From: an uncultured Pelagibacteraceae bacterium
GTDB lineage: Bacteria; Pseudomonadota; Alphaproteobacteria; Pelagibacterales; Pelagibacteraceae
Direction of reading: 5' to 3'
DNA: 64,000 nucleotides
Assembly (NCBI GenBank): GCA_902567685.1
Contig: CACFNH010000001.1
Span: 62,001-126,000 of the forward strand
Part shown: piece after piece, positions 29,152 through 39,536 of the stretch
How positions within the stretch are numbered: the stretch's first letter is position 1
How the letters are laid out: each line of letters opens with the position of its first letter
The notes under the pieces: model-generated
Databases searched by the model: none
What the model saw: only the letters and a program-made list of their open reading frames with translations
What the model was told of the DNA's origin: nothing
Translations under genes and position numbers: made by a program

Positions 29152-31107
29152 CTAAGTAAAATTTATTGGATCAACATCAACTGTAAGTTTAATTTTGCTA
29201 GAAATCCTTATTTTGTCTAAAAATTTAATAAGCTTTTTCTGAATAAAAATCTCACTTTTTGACCTAAGTAGCAATCTAGTTCTAAACATTTTTTTTACTC
29301 TAAATACAGGAGAATCCACTGGTCCCAAAACTTCTAATCCTTCAATATTTTGTATCTTTTTTTTTATTTCTTTAGCTCCAATAAGACTCAACTCTTTTGA
29401 TCTGGAAGAAATAATCATAGCTATCAATCTTTTAAATGGAGGAAGATTATTTGACTTTCTTATAAGCAATTCATTTTCAAGAAACTTTTCAGGATTATTT
29501 TGTAACAAGTCATTTAGGGTCTCACTAGAAGGTGTTAAAGTTTGATAAACAATAATTGATTTTGAAGAAAATCTGCCTGCTCTTCCACTAAGTTGGTTAT
29601 AAAGTTGAATATTTTTTTCTGTTGTTCTTAAATCATATCCTTTGCCAGAAAAATCTGCATCAACTACAACTATACAATTTAACTTTGGAAAATTAAATCC
29701 TTTAGAAATCATTTGTGTTCCTACTAAAATATCAATTTGATTTTTTTGAATTTTTTTAAACATTTTCTCACTTTCACTTTTTTTTGAAAGATAGTCGCTA
29801 GAAAAGATTTCTATATTTTTCTTAGGATATTTAACTTTTAATTCATCAAATATCTTTTCAACTCCGGGCCCATACATCCTAAAATTACAATCAGTTTTAT
29901 TATTTTTACATTTTTTTTTTATTTCTCTTTTATATCCACAGTGATGACAAACCAGCATGTCTATAGATTTATGGTAGGTAAAATATATAGAGCAATTAGG
30001 ACAAGCATGTTTATATCCACAATTTTTACAAATTAAAAAAGGTGCATATCCTCTTCTGTTTAAAAAAAATAAAATTTGTTCATCTCTTTTTAGATATTCA
30101 TCTACTATTTTTATTGTTTCATTAGCTATATACTGATTTTTAAGATTCTCTAAATTCAGATTTATAATCTTAGTTTCTGGCAGAGGATAGTTATTAAATC
30201 TTTTTAAAATTTTCGTGTGTTTGTATTTTTTATTTTTTATATGATTAAAAGTTTCTAAGGACGGTACAGATGAAACTAGAATGATTGGCAAATTCTGAAT
30301 TGATGCCCTTGCAACAGCCATATCTCTTGCATTGTAAATTAGTCCTTCATCTTGTTTATAAGAAGAGTCATGCTCCTCATCTACTACAATTAATCCTAGA
30401 TCTTTAAAGGGTAAAAATAAAGATGATCTTGCACCAACGACTAATTTAATTTCATTTTTATTAACTCCATGCCAGATTTTTTTTTTATTTTTTAGAGTTA
30501 TTTTGGAGTGCCATATTGCAGGTTTTGAACCAAAAAAATTTAAAAATCTATCTTCAAATTGATTTGTTAAAAAAATCTCTGGCAATAATACTAAAGCTTG
30601 TTTTCCTTTTTTTAATATTTCTTTAATACACTCAAAATATACGATTGTTTTACCTGACCCAGTGACTCCCTGAAGTACTGAAACATTAAAATGACCTCCT
30701 AATTTTTTTAAATCTTTAAGAGCAATTTTTTGTTCTTCATTTAAAAAATATTTTTTCTTTTTAACAAATCCTTTAAAATCTTTTTTATTTTCAGTTTTAA
30801 CAAAATTATTTTTTCCTCCTAAACACATTTTTAATGCTTTGCCTTTTGAAACAATGTTGTAAACAGAAAACCAGTCGATAAATTCAACCATCTTTTTATC
30901 TAAATTAATTTTCTCTATTTTTTTATTAATCTTTTTTAATTTTATCTTTTTGTCAGTAACTTGTATCTTGTCCCATACAACACCAATCTCTTTACTGTTT
31001 CCGAATGGAACTTCTACGATATCGCCTTTTTGTAAATTATCTTTTTTGCTAGATATGTATGTTAAAGGATAGTTAAATATTTTCGGCAATAAAACAGGAA
31101 TTTTCAT
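29152..31107 (-). CDS. priA: primosomal protein N' (replication restart helicase)
   Basis: 651 residues (E. coli has 732). N-terminal DNA-binding domain, Walker A GVTGSGKT near 145, DEEHD near 240, zinc-binding Cys pairs CKNCGY, CPNC and CHHCGY, a last pair spread as Cys-x6-Cys instead of Cys-x2-Cys, and helicase motifs DILVGTQMISKGFNFP and QLSGRAGRF. It reloads the replisome at stalled forks. Placement just upstream of atpH is seen in many alphaproteobacteria. Confidence 0.94.
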   Translation of the reverse strand: MKIPVLLPKIFNYPLTYISSKKDNLQKGDIVEVPFGNSKEIGVVWDKIQVTDKKIKLKKINKKIEKINLDKKMVEFIDWFSVYNIVSKGKALKMCLGGKNNFVKTENKKDFKGFVKKKKYFLNEEQKIALKDLKKLGGHFNVSVLQGVTGSGKTIVYFECIKEILKKGKQALVLLPEIFLTNQFEDRFLNFFGSKPAIWHSKITLKNKKKIWHGVNKNEIKLVVGARSSLFLPFKDLGLIVVDEEHDSSYKQDEGLIYNARDMAVARASIQNLPIILVSSVPSLETFNHIKNKKYKHTKILKRFNNYPLPETKIINLNLENLKNQYIANETIKIVDEYLKRDEQILFFLNRRGYAPFLICKNCGYKHACPNCSIYFTYHKSIDMLVCHHCGYKREIKKKCKNNKTDCNFRMYGPGVEKIFDELKVKYPKKNIEIFSSDYLSKKSESEKMFKKIQKNQIDILVGTQMISKGFNFPKLNCIVVVDADFSGKGYDLRTTEKNIQLYNQLSGRAGRFSSKSIIVYQTLTPSSETLNDLLQNNPEKFLENELLIRKSNNLPPFKRLIAMIISSRSKELSLIGAKEIKKKIQNIEGLEVLGPVDSPVFRVKKMFRTRLLLRSKSEIFIQKKLIKFLDKIRISSKIKLTVDVDPINFT

Positions 31108-31135
31108 GCCCAGATTCTATTTGAAATTATATCAA

Positions 31136-32539
31136 TTAAAAATGAATTGCTCTTTTATCAACAGCCAATGCCGCTTCTTTTATTGCTTCCGTGTGTGTTG
31201 GGTGTGCATGACACGTTCTAGCAATATCTTCGGCACTTGCTCCAAATTCCATTGCTAAAGCCATCTCTGCAATCATGTCTCCGCAATGAGGTCCAATAAT
31301 ATGTACTCCTAAAACTTTATCTGTTTTTGAATCAGCTAATATCTTTACAAATCCCTCTGTCTTGTTGTTTACTTTTGCTCTTGAGTTTGCAAGAAATGGA
31401 AATTTTCCAATCTTATAATTTATATTTAAACTTTTAAGCTGTTCTTCATTTTTTCCTACATATGCGACTTCTGGAGAAGTGTAAACTACACCCGGTATTA
31501 CATCATAATTAACATGTCCTTTTTGGCCAGCTAATATTTCTGCAACAGCCACTCCTTCTTCTTCTGCTTTATGAGCTAACATCGGACCGTTAATAACATC
31601 GCCGATAGCATAAATATTATTTACTGAAGTTTGAAGTGCTTTATTTACTTTAATCCTGCCTTTGTTATCTTTAATTATTCCTACTTTAGAAAGATTTAAC
31701 CCCTCGGTATAAGGCTTCCTGCCAACTGCAACCAATACTTTATCTGCTTCTATTTCTTCCTTCTTAGAATCTTTATTGTTTGTAAATTCAACTTTTACCA
31801 AATTAGATTTATCTTTTACTGATGTTACTTTAGAGTTTAGTTTAAATTTAATACCTTGTTTTGTTAAGATTTTTTCAAATTCTTTTGATATTTCTTTATC
31901 CATTCCAGGTGTTATGGAATCTGAGTACTCTACTACGGTAACTTCTGATCCTAATCTTGACCAAACTGACCCCATCTCTAGACCAATATATCCTCCTCCT
32001 ATAACTATTAGTTTTTTTGGTACTTGATTTAATGATAGTGCCCCTGTTGAAGAGACAATATTTTTTTCATCAATATTTATACCTGGTAAAGAAACAGCAG
32101 ATGATCCTGTAGCAACTACTATATTATTTGTCTTATAGGATTTTTTTTTATCACCATCATAAACAATAACATCATTTTTAGAAAAAATAACACCTTTGCC
32201 TTTTAAATAAGTTACTTTGTTTTTTTTAAACAAAAATTCAACACCTTTTGTCAAAACTTGAATTGATTTATTTTTAGCTTTCATCATTTTTTCTATATTC
32301 AGCTTGATGCTGCTAATTTCTATACCTTGTTCGTTAAAATCTTTTTTAGCATTCTCATAATTTTCTGATAAATTTAGCAAACTTTTTGATGGTATGCATC
32401 CGACATTTAGACAGGTGCCTCCAAGAGAGCCTCTGGATTCTACACATGCAGTTTTCAAACCTAATTGTGCAGATCTAATCGCACACACATATCCGCCTGG
32501 CCCACCTCCAATAACTATAACGTCAAATTTATTTTCCAT
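31136..32539 (-). CDS. lpdA: dihydrolipoamide dehydrogenase (E3)
   Basis: 467 residues. FAD motif VIGGGPGGYVCAIRSAQLG at the N-terminus, redox disulfide GGTCLNVGCIPSK near residue 41, NAD motif VIGGGYIGLEMGSVW near 178, and the C-terminal catalytic HAHPTHTE. It re-oxidises the lipoyl group of SucB and passes electrons to NAD. It follows sucB by 4 bases, so it likely serves 2-oxoglutarate dehydrogenase; other complexes may share it. Confidence 0.96.
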   Translation of the reverse strand: MENKFDVIVIGGGPGGYVCAIRSAQLGLKTACVESRGSLGGTCLNVGCIPSKSLLNLSENYENAKKDFNEQGIEISSIKLNIEKMMKAKNKSIQVLTKGVEFLFKKNKVTYLKGKGVIFSKNDVIVYDGDKKKSYKTNNIVVATGSSAVSLPGINIDEKNIVSSTGALSLNQVPKKLIVIGGGYIGLEMGSVWSRLGSEVTVVEYSDSITPGMDKEISKEFEKILTKQGIKFKLNSKVTSVKDKSNLVKVEFTNNKDSKKEEIEADKVLVAVGRKPYTEGLNLSKVGIIKDNKGRIKVNKALQTSVNNIYAIGDVINGPMLAHKAEEEGVAVAEILAGQKGHVNYDVIPGVVYTSPEVAYVGKNEEQLKSLNINYKIGKFPFLANSRAKVNNKTEGFVKILADSKTDKVLGVHIIGPHCGDMIAEMALAMEFGASAEDIARTCHAHPTHTEAIKEAALAVDKRAIHF

Positions 32540-32543
32540 TTTG

Positions 32544-33878
32544 TTATAAGTTTAAGAAGAGCCTTTTGGGTTGTTCTAAGCTCTCTTTAATTGTTTTTAA
32601 AAAAGAAACTGCTTCCTTCCCATCTATTATTCTATGATCATAGGATAAAGCTAGGTACATCATTGGCCTTATAACAACATCTCCATCTATAACTATAGGC
32701 CTTTCAATAATATTATGCATTCCTAATACTGCAGACTGTGGGGGGTTTAATATTGGCGTAGATAGCATTGATCCATAAATTCCTCCATTAGTAATGGTAA
32801 ATGTTCCCCCTTGAAGATCTTCTATAGTAATTTTTCCATCTCGAGCCTTTTGACCTAATAAAGAAATATTTTTCTCGATATCTGCAAAAGACATTTGATC
32901 TGTATCTCTTAAAACTGGAACAACCAGACCTCTATCTGTTCCTACTGCAATACTTATATTATAATAATTTTTATAAACAATTTCATCACCTTGGATCTCT
33001 GCATTAACTGCAGGATAATTTTTTAGACCAATTACACAAGCTTTGACAAAAAATGACATAAATCCTAACTTAGCTGAATATTTTTTTTGAAAATCATCTT
33101 TGTAGTTATTTTTCATAGAAATAATTTCTTGCATATTAACTTCATTGAATGTTGTAAGCATTGCTGCATTTTCTTGTGCTTCTTTCAATCTTTTTGCAAT
33201 AGTCATACGAAGCCTAGTCATTTTTATTCTTTCTTCTGGTCCATGAGCTAATTTTCTTTTGGAAGGTGCTGGATTAACTCCCATTAAATTCATAATGTCT
33301 TCTTTAAGAACAACTCCATTTTTTCCTGTACCTTCAACTTCCTCTAAATCTACTTTAGATTCTGCAGCTAATTTTCTCGCCGCTGGAGAGAGTGTTTTTT
33401 TCTTTAAAGGTGTTTGTCTTTCTTCTTCGACATTATTTAAAACCAGAGGAGAATCATTTGTGCTTTCCTTTTCTTCATTTTCTAAAATCAGAGGTTTGAA
33501 TTGCTTTTCCTCGTTACTTTGATTTAAAATTAAAGGTTCATCTTTAATCTCTTTTTTTATCTCATTCTTTTTTATTGTTGGTTTTTTTATTGGTGGTGAA
33601 TATTTTCTTTCGCTTTCGCTAATTGTTTCTTTAGATACTGATAATTTTCCTATTGTTCCTAAAATTGAACCAACATTGACTGTTTCTCCCTCACTAACAG
33701 TTATTTTTTCTAACATTCCATTCGACGGCGAAGGAACTTCGATATTCACTTTATCTGTTTCTAATTCTACTAAAGGTTCATCTGAAGAAACTTTGTCACC
33801 CTTATTTTTTAGCCATTTTGAAACAGTGGCTTCAGTAACAGACTCTCCTAGTGATGGAACTATTATTTTTTCAGACAT
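32544..33878 (-). CDS. sucB: dihydrolipoyl succinyltransferase (2-oxoglutarate dehydrogenase E2)
   Basis: 444 residues. One lipoyl domain (1-76, lipoyl Lys43 in ETDKVNIE), a long charged linker (about 80-162), a peripheral-subunit-binding domain ([12 protein letters not shown], near 163-200), and the catalytic domain with SYDHRIIDG near 415. It transfers succinyl to CoA. The linker is unusual: three spaced copies of a P-L-(I/V)-L motif at 115, 129 and 144 in acidic sequence, rather than an Ala/Pro linker. It overlaps the sucA stop by one base. Confidence 0.95.
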   Translation of the reverse strand: MSEKIIVPSLGESVTEATVSKWLKNKGDKVSSDEPLVELETDKVNIEVPSPSNGMLEKITVSEGETVNVGSILGTIGKLSVSKETISESERKYSPPIKKPTIKKNEIKKEIKDEPLILNQSNEEKQFKPLILENEEKESTNDSPLVLNNVEEERQTPLKKKTLSPAARKLAAESKVDLEEVEGTGKNGVVLKEDIMNLMGVNPAPSKRKLAHGPEERIKMTRLRMTIAKRLKEAQENAAMLTTFNEVNMQEIISMKNNYKDDFQKKYSAKLGFMSFFVKACVIGLKNYPAVNAEIQGDEIVYKNYYNISIAVGTDRGLVVPVLRDTDQMSFADIEKNISLLGQKARDGKITIEDLQGGTFTITNGGIYGSMLSTPILNPPQSAVLGMHNIIERPIVIDGDVVIRPMMYLALSYDHRIIDGKEAVSFLKTIKESLEQPKRLFLNL

Positions 33879-36766
33879 TATTTAAACTTTCCTAATACCT
33901 TTTCTAATATTTCATTTTGCTCTGCAAGATGTTTCTTAAGATATCCACTAGCAGGAGATGCCGCAGGTTTTCTGCCAATATATTTAACCTCTTTGTTTTC
34001 TGCTTTTATATAATCTAAACTCCATTGTATATAATTTCTTACAGTATTCCATGCTCCCATATTTTTAGGCTCTTCTTGACACCAATAAAATTTTGAATTT
34101 TTTTTAAATCTTTTTAACTCACGAGCAAGAGTTTTTACTGGAAAAGGATATAATTGTTCAATTCTTATAAAAAACACCTCTTTATTTTTGACTTTTTCTC
34201 TAGCATCTAAAAGATCAAAATAAATTTTTCCAGAGCACATAATTACTTTTTTTATTTTTTTATCATCTTTAAGTTTAATTAAATTATATTTCTTATAATC
34301 TGCATGATCATTTAAAACTCTATGAAATGAATTCTTTTTAGTAAAATCTTCTATATTTGAAGTGCATCTTTTATTTCTTAATAAAGATTTTGGCGTCATG
34401 ATTATTAAAGGTTTCCTAAAATCCCTATGTATTTGTCTACGTAAAACATGAAAATAATTTGCTGGAGTAGTACAGTTCACCACTTGAATGTTTTCTTGAG
34501 CACACAATTGTAAAAATCTTTCTAATCTAGCTGATGAATGTTCAGGTCCTTGACCTTCATATCCATGTGGGAGCAACATAACCAGTCCATTGGCTCGAGC
34601 CCATTTTCTTTCTGCAGAAGTTATAAACTGATCAATTATAACTTGAGCACCATTAGCAAAATCACCAAATTGTGCTTCCCAAGCTACCAGAGTAGCAGGT
34701 TCTGATAAGGCATAACCATATTCAAATCCCAGTACAGCCATTTCAGAGAGTAAACTGTCTATAATTTCATATCTTTTTTGGTTTTTGGAAATATTATTCA
34801 AAGGTACATATTTTTTTCCATTCACTTGATCTTTTAGTACAGAATGGCGTTGGCTGAAAGTTCCTCTTGCTGAATCTTGTCCAGAAAGTCTAACTGGAAA
34901 TCCTTCATCTAATAAAGTTGCAAAAGCTAGATGCTCAGCAGTGGACCAGTCGAATCCTTTTCCAGTCAAAAACATTTTCTTTTTGTTTTCAAATATCTTT
35001 CTTATAGTTGGATGGGCATTAAAGTCATCCGGAATAGTTGTAATTTTTTCTCCAATTTTTTTTATTTTCTCTAATGAAACTCCTGTAATTCCTCTTTTAT
35101 CTTTTCCTCTTTCAGGTTTATATCTTGACCAAACTCCTTCATACCATTCTAGTTTAGGTTTATATTCTTTAGCTGTTTTAAATTGTTCTTCAAGAAGATT
35201 TTTAAATTTAATCTTCATATTATTAAGTTCCTCTTGAGAAATAGTTCCCTCTTTAATTAATTTATTTGCATAAATGTTAAGTGTTGATGGGTGCTTTTTA
35301 ATTTTTCTATACATAGTGGGCTGAGTAAAAGATGGTTCATCTCCCTCATTGTGTCCAAAGCGTCTATAACAAATCATGTCTATAACAACATCTTTATTAA
35401 ACTTCTGTCTGTAATCAGTTGCAATTTTAGCACAATGCACAACCGCTTCAGGATTATCTCCATTTACATGCAAGATTGGTGCATCAACCATTTTTGCTAA
35501 ATCTGAAGGATATGGGGATGAACGAGCAAATTTTGGACTTGTGGTAAAACCTATTTGGTTGTTAATAATAATGTGTATTGTTCCTCCTGTGTTATGACCT
35601 GGAAGTCCAGACATAGCGAAGCACTCAGCAACAACACCTTGTGCAGCAAAAGCTGCATCACCATGAATTAAAACTGGAACAACTTGATTTCTTTTATGAT
35701 CATTATGAAAAAATTGTTTGGCTCGTGTTTGTCCCAACACTACTGGATTCACTGCTTCAAGATGTGAAGGATTGTCAGTTAAAGAAACATGAACCAAGTT
35801 TCCATCAAATTCTCTATTTGATGAAGCTCCTAAATGATACTTAACATCACCAGTGGAGTCTGAGCTAAAAGAAGCATAATCTCCAGAAAATTCATTAAAC
35901 ATTCTTTTGTAAGATTTTTGCAACACATTAGCTAAAATGTTTAATCTCCCTCTGTGAGGTTGTCCAATTTTAACCTCTTTAAAGCCAAGGTGACCTCCTC
36001 TTTTAATTATTTGTTCTAATGCGGGAATTAAAGCTTCTCCTCCATCAAGTCCGAATCTTTTAGTTCCAACAAATTTTATAGCTAAAAATTTTTCAAAACC
36101 CTCTGCTTGTATTAATTTGTTTAGAATTGCTTTTTTTCCATTTTCGGTAAATTTAAGTTGGTTTTCTTTTTTTTCCATTCTTTCTCTAAACCAAATTTTT
36201 TCAACTGGATCGGAGATATGCATATATTCCACACCGATATTTGAACAATAAATTTTTCTAAAAAATGTAAGAATTTGACTAATACTTGCGTACCCTTTAT
36301 TCATGTAAGACCCTACATAAATTTTTTTATTGTAATCTTCTTTACTAAAGCCATGATCTCCAGGATGCAAATCTTCAAGATATTTTCTCTCCATCATTCC
36401 AAGTGGATCAAGATCAGCAATAAGATGGCCTCTAATTCTGTAAGCTCTAATTAGTGCTATCGCTTTTACAGATTGTTCTTTTTCTTCTTCATTGATTTTA
36501 TCAAAAATCACCTTTTCTTTTGTATCTTTTTTTGGAACATCTTTTTTAAGTACAATTTCTTTATTAAGTGACCAGCTTGGTCCCTGTAAATCTTTTAAAA
36601 TAACTTCCTCATTTTCCTCAAGACCATCAAAAAATAATCTCCAATCTTCTGGTATTTTTTTTGGATTTGATAAATAGTCAGAATAAAATTTTTTAATAAA
36701 AGAAGAATTATTTCCTGCAAGAAATGATGTTTTTTTATACGTGTTATTATTCTCTGAAGATGACAT
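33878..36766 (-). CDS. sucA: 2-oxoglutarate dehydrogenase E1
   Basis: 962 residues, thiamine-diphosphate enzyme. N-terminal E2-binding helix region ([23 protein letters not shown]-like), [29 protein letters not shown], the Th[12 protein letters not shown]...[18 protein letters not shown] region, and the C-terminal [22 protein letters not shown]. It decarboxylates 2-oxoglutarate in the TCA cycle. Normal length. Confidence 0.97.
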   Translation of the reverse strand: MSSSENNNTYKKTSFLAGNNSSFIKKFYSDYLSNPKKIPEDWRLFFDGLEENEEVILKDLQGPSWSLNKEIVLKKDVPKKDTKEKVIFDKINEEEKEQSVKAIALIRAYRIRGHLIADLDPLGMMERKYLEDLHPGDHGFSKEDYNKKIYVGSYMNKGYASISQILTFFRKIYCSNIGVEYMHISDPVEKIWFRERMEKKENQLKFTENGKKAILNKLIQAEGFEKFLAIKFVGTKRFGLDGGEALIPALEQIIKRGGHLGFKEVKIGQPHRGRLNILANVLQKSYKRMFNEFSGDYASFSSDSTGDVKYHLGASSNREFDGNLVHVSLTDNPSHLEAVNPVVLGQTRAKQFFHNDHKRNQVVPVLIHGDAAFAAQGVVAECFAMSGLPGHNTGGTIHIIINNQIGFTTSPKFARSSPYPSDLAKMVDAPILHVNGDNPEAVVHCAKIATDYRQKFNKDVVIDMICYRRFGHNEGDEPSFTQPTMYRKIKKHPSTLNIYANKLIKEGTISQEELNNMKIKFKNLLEEQFKTAKEYKPKLEWYEGVWSRYKPERGKDKRGITGVSLEKIKKIGEKITTIPDDFNAHPTIRKIFENKKKMFLTGKGFDWSTAEHLAFATLLDEGFPVRLSGQDSARGTFSQRHSVLKDQVNGKKYVPLNNISKNQKRYEIIDSLLSEMAVLGFEYGYALSEPATLVAWEAQFGDFANGAQVIIDQFITSAERKWARANGLVMLLPHGYEGQGPEHSSARLERFLQLCAQENIQVVNCTTPANYFHVLRRQIHRDFRKPLIIMTPKSLLRNKRCTSNIEDFTKKNSFHRVLNDHADYKKYNLIKLKDDKKIKKVIMCSGKIYFDLLDAREKVKNKEVFFIRIEQLYPFPVKTLARELKRFKKNSKFYWCQEEPKNMGAWNTVRNYIQWSLDYIKAENKEVKYIGRKPAASPASGYLKKHLAEQNEILEKVLGKFK

Positions 36767-36800
36767 TTTAAAAACTCATTTTAGCACAATTATGAAAAAA

Positions 36801-37676
36801 TCAACCATTTAGTTTTTCATAAAGGGTTTTTCCAATATCTGCAGGTGACTTTGAAATGATAATTCCAGCAGATTTCATAGTTTCAATTTTATTTTCTGCT
36901 CCACCTTTCCCGCCAGAAATTATGGCACCAGCATGACCCATGCGTTTCCCTGTTGGAGCTGTTAAACCAGCTATAAAACCAACAATAGGTTTCTTTATTT
37001 TTGATTTTTTTAAAAATTCAGAAGCATCTTCTTCTGCGGAGCCTCCTATTTCTCCAATCATTACTATAGATTGTGTTTCTTTATCTTCTAAAAATAACTC
37101 CAAACAATCTATAAAATTAGTGCCATTTATTGGATCTCCACCAATGCCTATGCATGTTGATTGACCCATGCCATTAGCTGTAGTTTGCGCAACTGCTTCA
37201 TAAGTTAATGTTCCCGACCTTGATACTATACCAACAGAACCTTTTTTATGAATATTGCCAGGCATAATTCCAATTTTACATTCTTCAGGTGTTATTATTC
37301 CTGGACAATTAGGTCCAATGAGTCTGCTATTACTTTTTAGTAACTTTTGTTTTACATTTATCATATCAATAATTGGTATTCCTTCAGTAATACAAACTAT
37401 TAGTTCGATTTTTGCATCTATTGCTTCTATGATGGCAGAAGCGGCAAATTTTGGAGGAACATAAATCATAGTAGCATTTGCCTTGGTATTTTTTTTTGCC
37501 TCTTCAACTGAATTAAAAACAGGTAAGCCTAAATGTTTTTGACCGCCTTTTTTCGGCGTAACCCCTCCTACAAGTTGTGTTCCATATTTAATTGCCTGCT
37601 CAGAATGAAAAGTTCCATGAGTGCCTGTAAAACCTTGGCATATTAGTCTGGTATTTTTATTTATTAAAACTGACAT
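36801..37676 (-). CDS. sucD: succinyl-CoA synthetase alpha subunit
   Basis: 291 residues. CoA-binding Rossmann start [40 protein letters not shown], and the phosphohistidine in [13 protein letters not shown] near 247. It forms ATP or GTP from succinyl-CoA together with SucC. Starts directly at the sucC stop. Confidence 0.97.
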   Translation of the reverse strand: MSVLINKNTRLICQGFTGTHGTFHSEQAIKYGTQLVGGVTPKKGGQKHLGLPVFNSVEEAKKNTKANATMIYVPPKFAASAIIEAIDAKIELIVCITEGIPIIDMINVKQKLLKSNSRLIGPNCPGIITPEECKIGIMPGNIHKKGSVGIVSRSGTLTYEAVAQTTANGMGQSTCIGIGGDPINGTNFIDCLELFLEDKETQSIVMIGEIGGSAEEDASEFLKKSKIKKPIVGFIAGLTAPTGKRMGHAGAIISGGKGGAENKIETMKSAGIIISKSPADIGKTLYEKLNG

Positions 37677-38837
37677 CTATTTAATTGCCTGGACAATCTT
37701 TTTTGCAGCATCATTTAAGTCTGCAGCCGATAATATCTTTAAATCAGATTTATCTAAAATTTCTTTCCCTTCTTTGTAATTTGTTCCAGCTAATCTGACA
37801 ACTAAAGGAATTTTTAAATCTGTTTCTTTTGCAGCTTCAACTAACCCTTGGGCAAGAACATCGCATCTCATAATCCCGCCAAAAATATTAATTAAAATTC
37901 CTTTTACATTTTTGTCTGAAAGAATTAATTTAAAAGCTGCAGTTACTTTTTCTTTTGATGCGCCACCACCAACATCTAAAAAATTGGCTGGTTCCTGTCC
38001 ATATAGTTTTATTATATCCATTGTAGCCATTGCAAGACCTGCTCCGTTAACCATACATCCTATAGAGCCATTTAATTTGATATAAGATAAATCATATTTG
38101 CTAGCATCAATCTCGGAAGGATCTTCCTCATTAAGATCTCTTAGTTTTAATATTTCTGGTTGTCTAAAAATAGCATTATCATCAAAACTCATTTTGGCAT
38201 CCAAACAAATTAATTTATTGTCTCTAGTTACAATCAGAGGATTGATTTCTATTAAAATTGCATCTTTTTCTTGTAAAATTTTGAATAATGATTTTATTAG
38301 GTTGGCAGCATCTTTTTTAAGATTTGATTTAAAATCAAAAGGTTTTATTATTTTCTCTATATCCATTTCATCCAAATTTTTTTTCAATTCAACTCTTGTT
38401 GTTGTGATTTTTTCTGGATTTTCTTTAGCTACTTTCTCAATATCCATTCCACCATCAGTGCTACTGATGAAAGCAATTTTAGAACTTTCCCTATCTACAA
38501 GACATGAAAGATAAAGTTCTCTTGAAATCTCAGATGCCTCTTCTATGTAAAGTCTTTTTACTTCTTTTCCTTCTGGACCAGTTTGATGAGTTATTAAAAT
38601 CTTACCCAGCATATTTCTTGATTCTTTTTCAAGATCTTCAAAATTTTTTAAAACTTTAACCCCGCCAGCTTTACCTCTGCCACCAGCATGGATTTGAGCC
38701 TTTAATACAAACTTTTCTGATTTTAAATTTTTTATTTTATTTTTAATCTCTTCAAGCTTAAAAACTACAATTCCATTAGAAACAGGAGCTCCATAAGCTT
38801 TTAGTAATTCTTTAGCCTGATGTTCATGAATATTCAT
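37677..38837 (-). CDS. sucC: succinyl-CoA synthetase beta subunit
   Basis: 386 residues. N-terminal MNIHEHQAKELLKAYGAPV, ATP-grasp HAGGRGKAGGVK, EINPL and the C-terminal NIFGGIMRCDVLAQG. It pairs with SucD. In relatives mdh lies directly upstream; here four unrelated genes (38901-43757) separate them. The 63-base gap after the GNAT gene may hold a promoter for sucCDAB-lpd, but no clear boxes are seen. Confidence 0.97.
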   Translation of the reverse strand: MNIHEHQAKELLKAYGAPVSNGIVVFKLEEIKNKIKNLKSEKFVLKAQIHAGGRGKAGGVKVLKNFEDLEKESRNMLGKILITHQTGPEGKEVKRLYIEEASEISRELYLSCLVDRESSKIAFISSTDGGMDIEKVAKENPEKITTTRVELKKNLDEMDIEKIIKPFDFKSNLKKDAANLIKSLFKILQEKDAILIEINPLIVTRDNKLICLDAKMSFDDNAIFRQPEILKLRDLNEEDPSEIDASKYDLSYIKLNGSIGCMVNGAGLAMATMDIIKLYGQEPANFLDVGGGASKEKVTAAFKLILSDKNVKGILINIFGGIMRCDVLAQGLVEAAKETDLKIPLVVRLAGTNYKEGKEILDKSDLKILSAADLNDAAKKIVQAIK

Positions 38838-38900
38838 TATGAGATAAATTTATTTAACATAAAAAGAATTATTTTCATATTAACTTTTTGATTAATGTGA

Positions 38901-39536
38901 CTAATTATAATATCTTTTTTTAAGAACAGTAAGATTATTTGTTATTCTTATTTTTTTTCCTACAAATTTAAAATTATTTTTTTTTAAATAAAAGTTGACT
39001 GATCCAACAGTCGGAGCTTCACATGTGATATATTTAAATTTATAAATATTTTTATGAATATTCTTAATAGTTTTATCAAAGAAATATTTTCCAAATCCAC
39101 TTGATTGATATTCTTTTTTAATAGCTAACAAATTAAGATTGAGGCAATTTTTTTTTAAATTTTTTTTTTTATTTAATAGAATCTTATCAATCTTAGTAAT
39201 TGCTAAAAAAATATTTATCAATGTAAGAAATCTAAAACTTAAAATCAAATTTGCTAATATTTTAAATCTTATTTTATGAAAATCTTTTATTAAATAATCT
39301 TCACTTTTAGTATATAGGGCATATCCAATTATAAATTTTTTTTTTTTTAAAACATATAAAAAAATATTGTTAGATGTTATTGCAATTTTAAGATATTTTC
39401 TTATAAGATTTTCATTTAATCTAGATACAAGAGCATGATTATTTTCCTTTTTTATAAGATGTAAAATTTCTATAAATTGTTTTTTAGAAAGTTCTTTTTT
39501 AACTTGAACAATCTTTAAATTTGAAAATTTTTTCAT
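38901..39536 (-). CDS. GNAT-family N-acyltransferase
   Basis: 211 residues, very rich in Lys, Ile and Asn. The acetyl-CoA site is visible as LNLLAIKKEYQSSGFGKYFF near residue 135-155 (the Q/R-x-x-G-x-G/A pattern reads Q-S-S-G-F-G), followed by a late strand and SVNFYLKKNNFKFVGKKIR, the typical GNAT end. Substrate unknown. It overlaps the upstream membrane protein by 4 bases (ATGA), the end of a 4-gene cassette. In that context it may N-acylate an amino sugar made by the DegT-family enzyme; this is inference. Confidence 0.75.
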   Translation of the reverse strand: MKKFSNLKIVQVKKELSKKQFIEILHLIKKENNHALVSRLNENLIRKYLKIAITSNNIFLYVLKKKKFIIGYALYTKSEDYLIKDFHKIRFKILANLILSFRFLTLINIFLAITKIDKILLNKKKNLKKNCLNLNLLAIKKEYQSSGFGKYFFDKTIKNIHKNIYKFKYITCEAPTVGSVNFYLKKNNFKFVGKKIRITNNLTVLKKRYYN

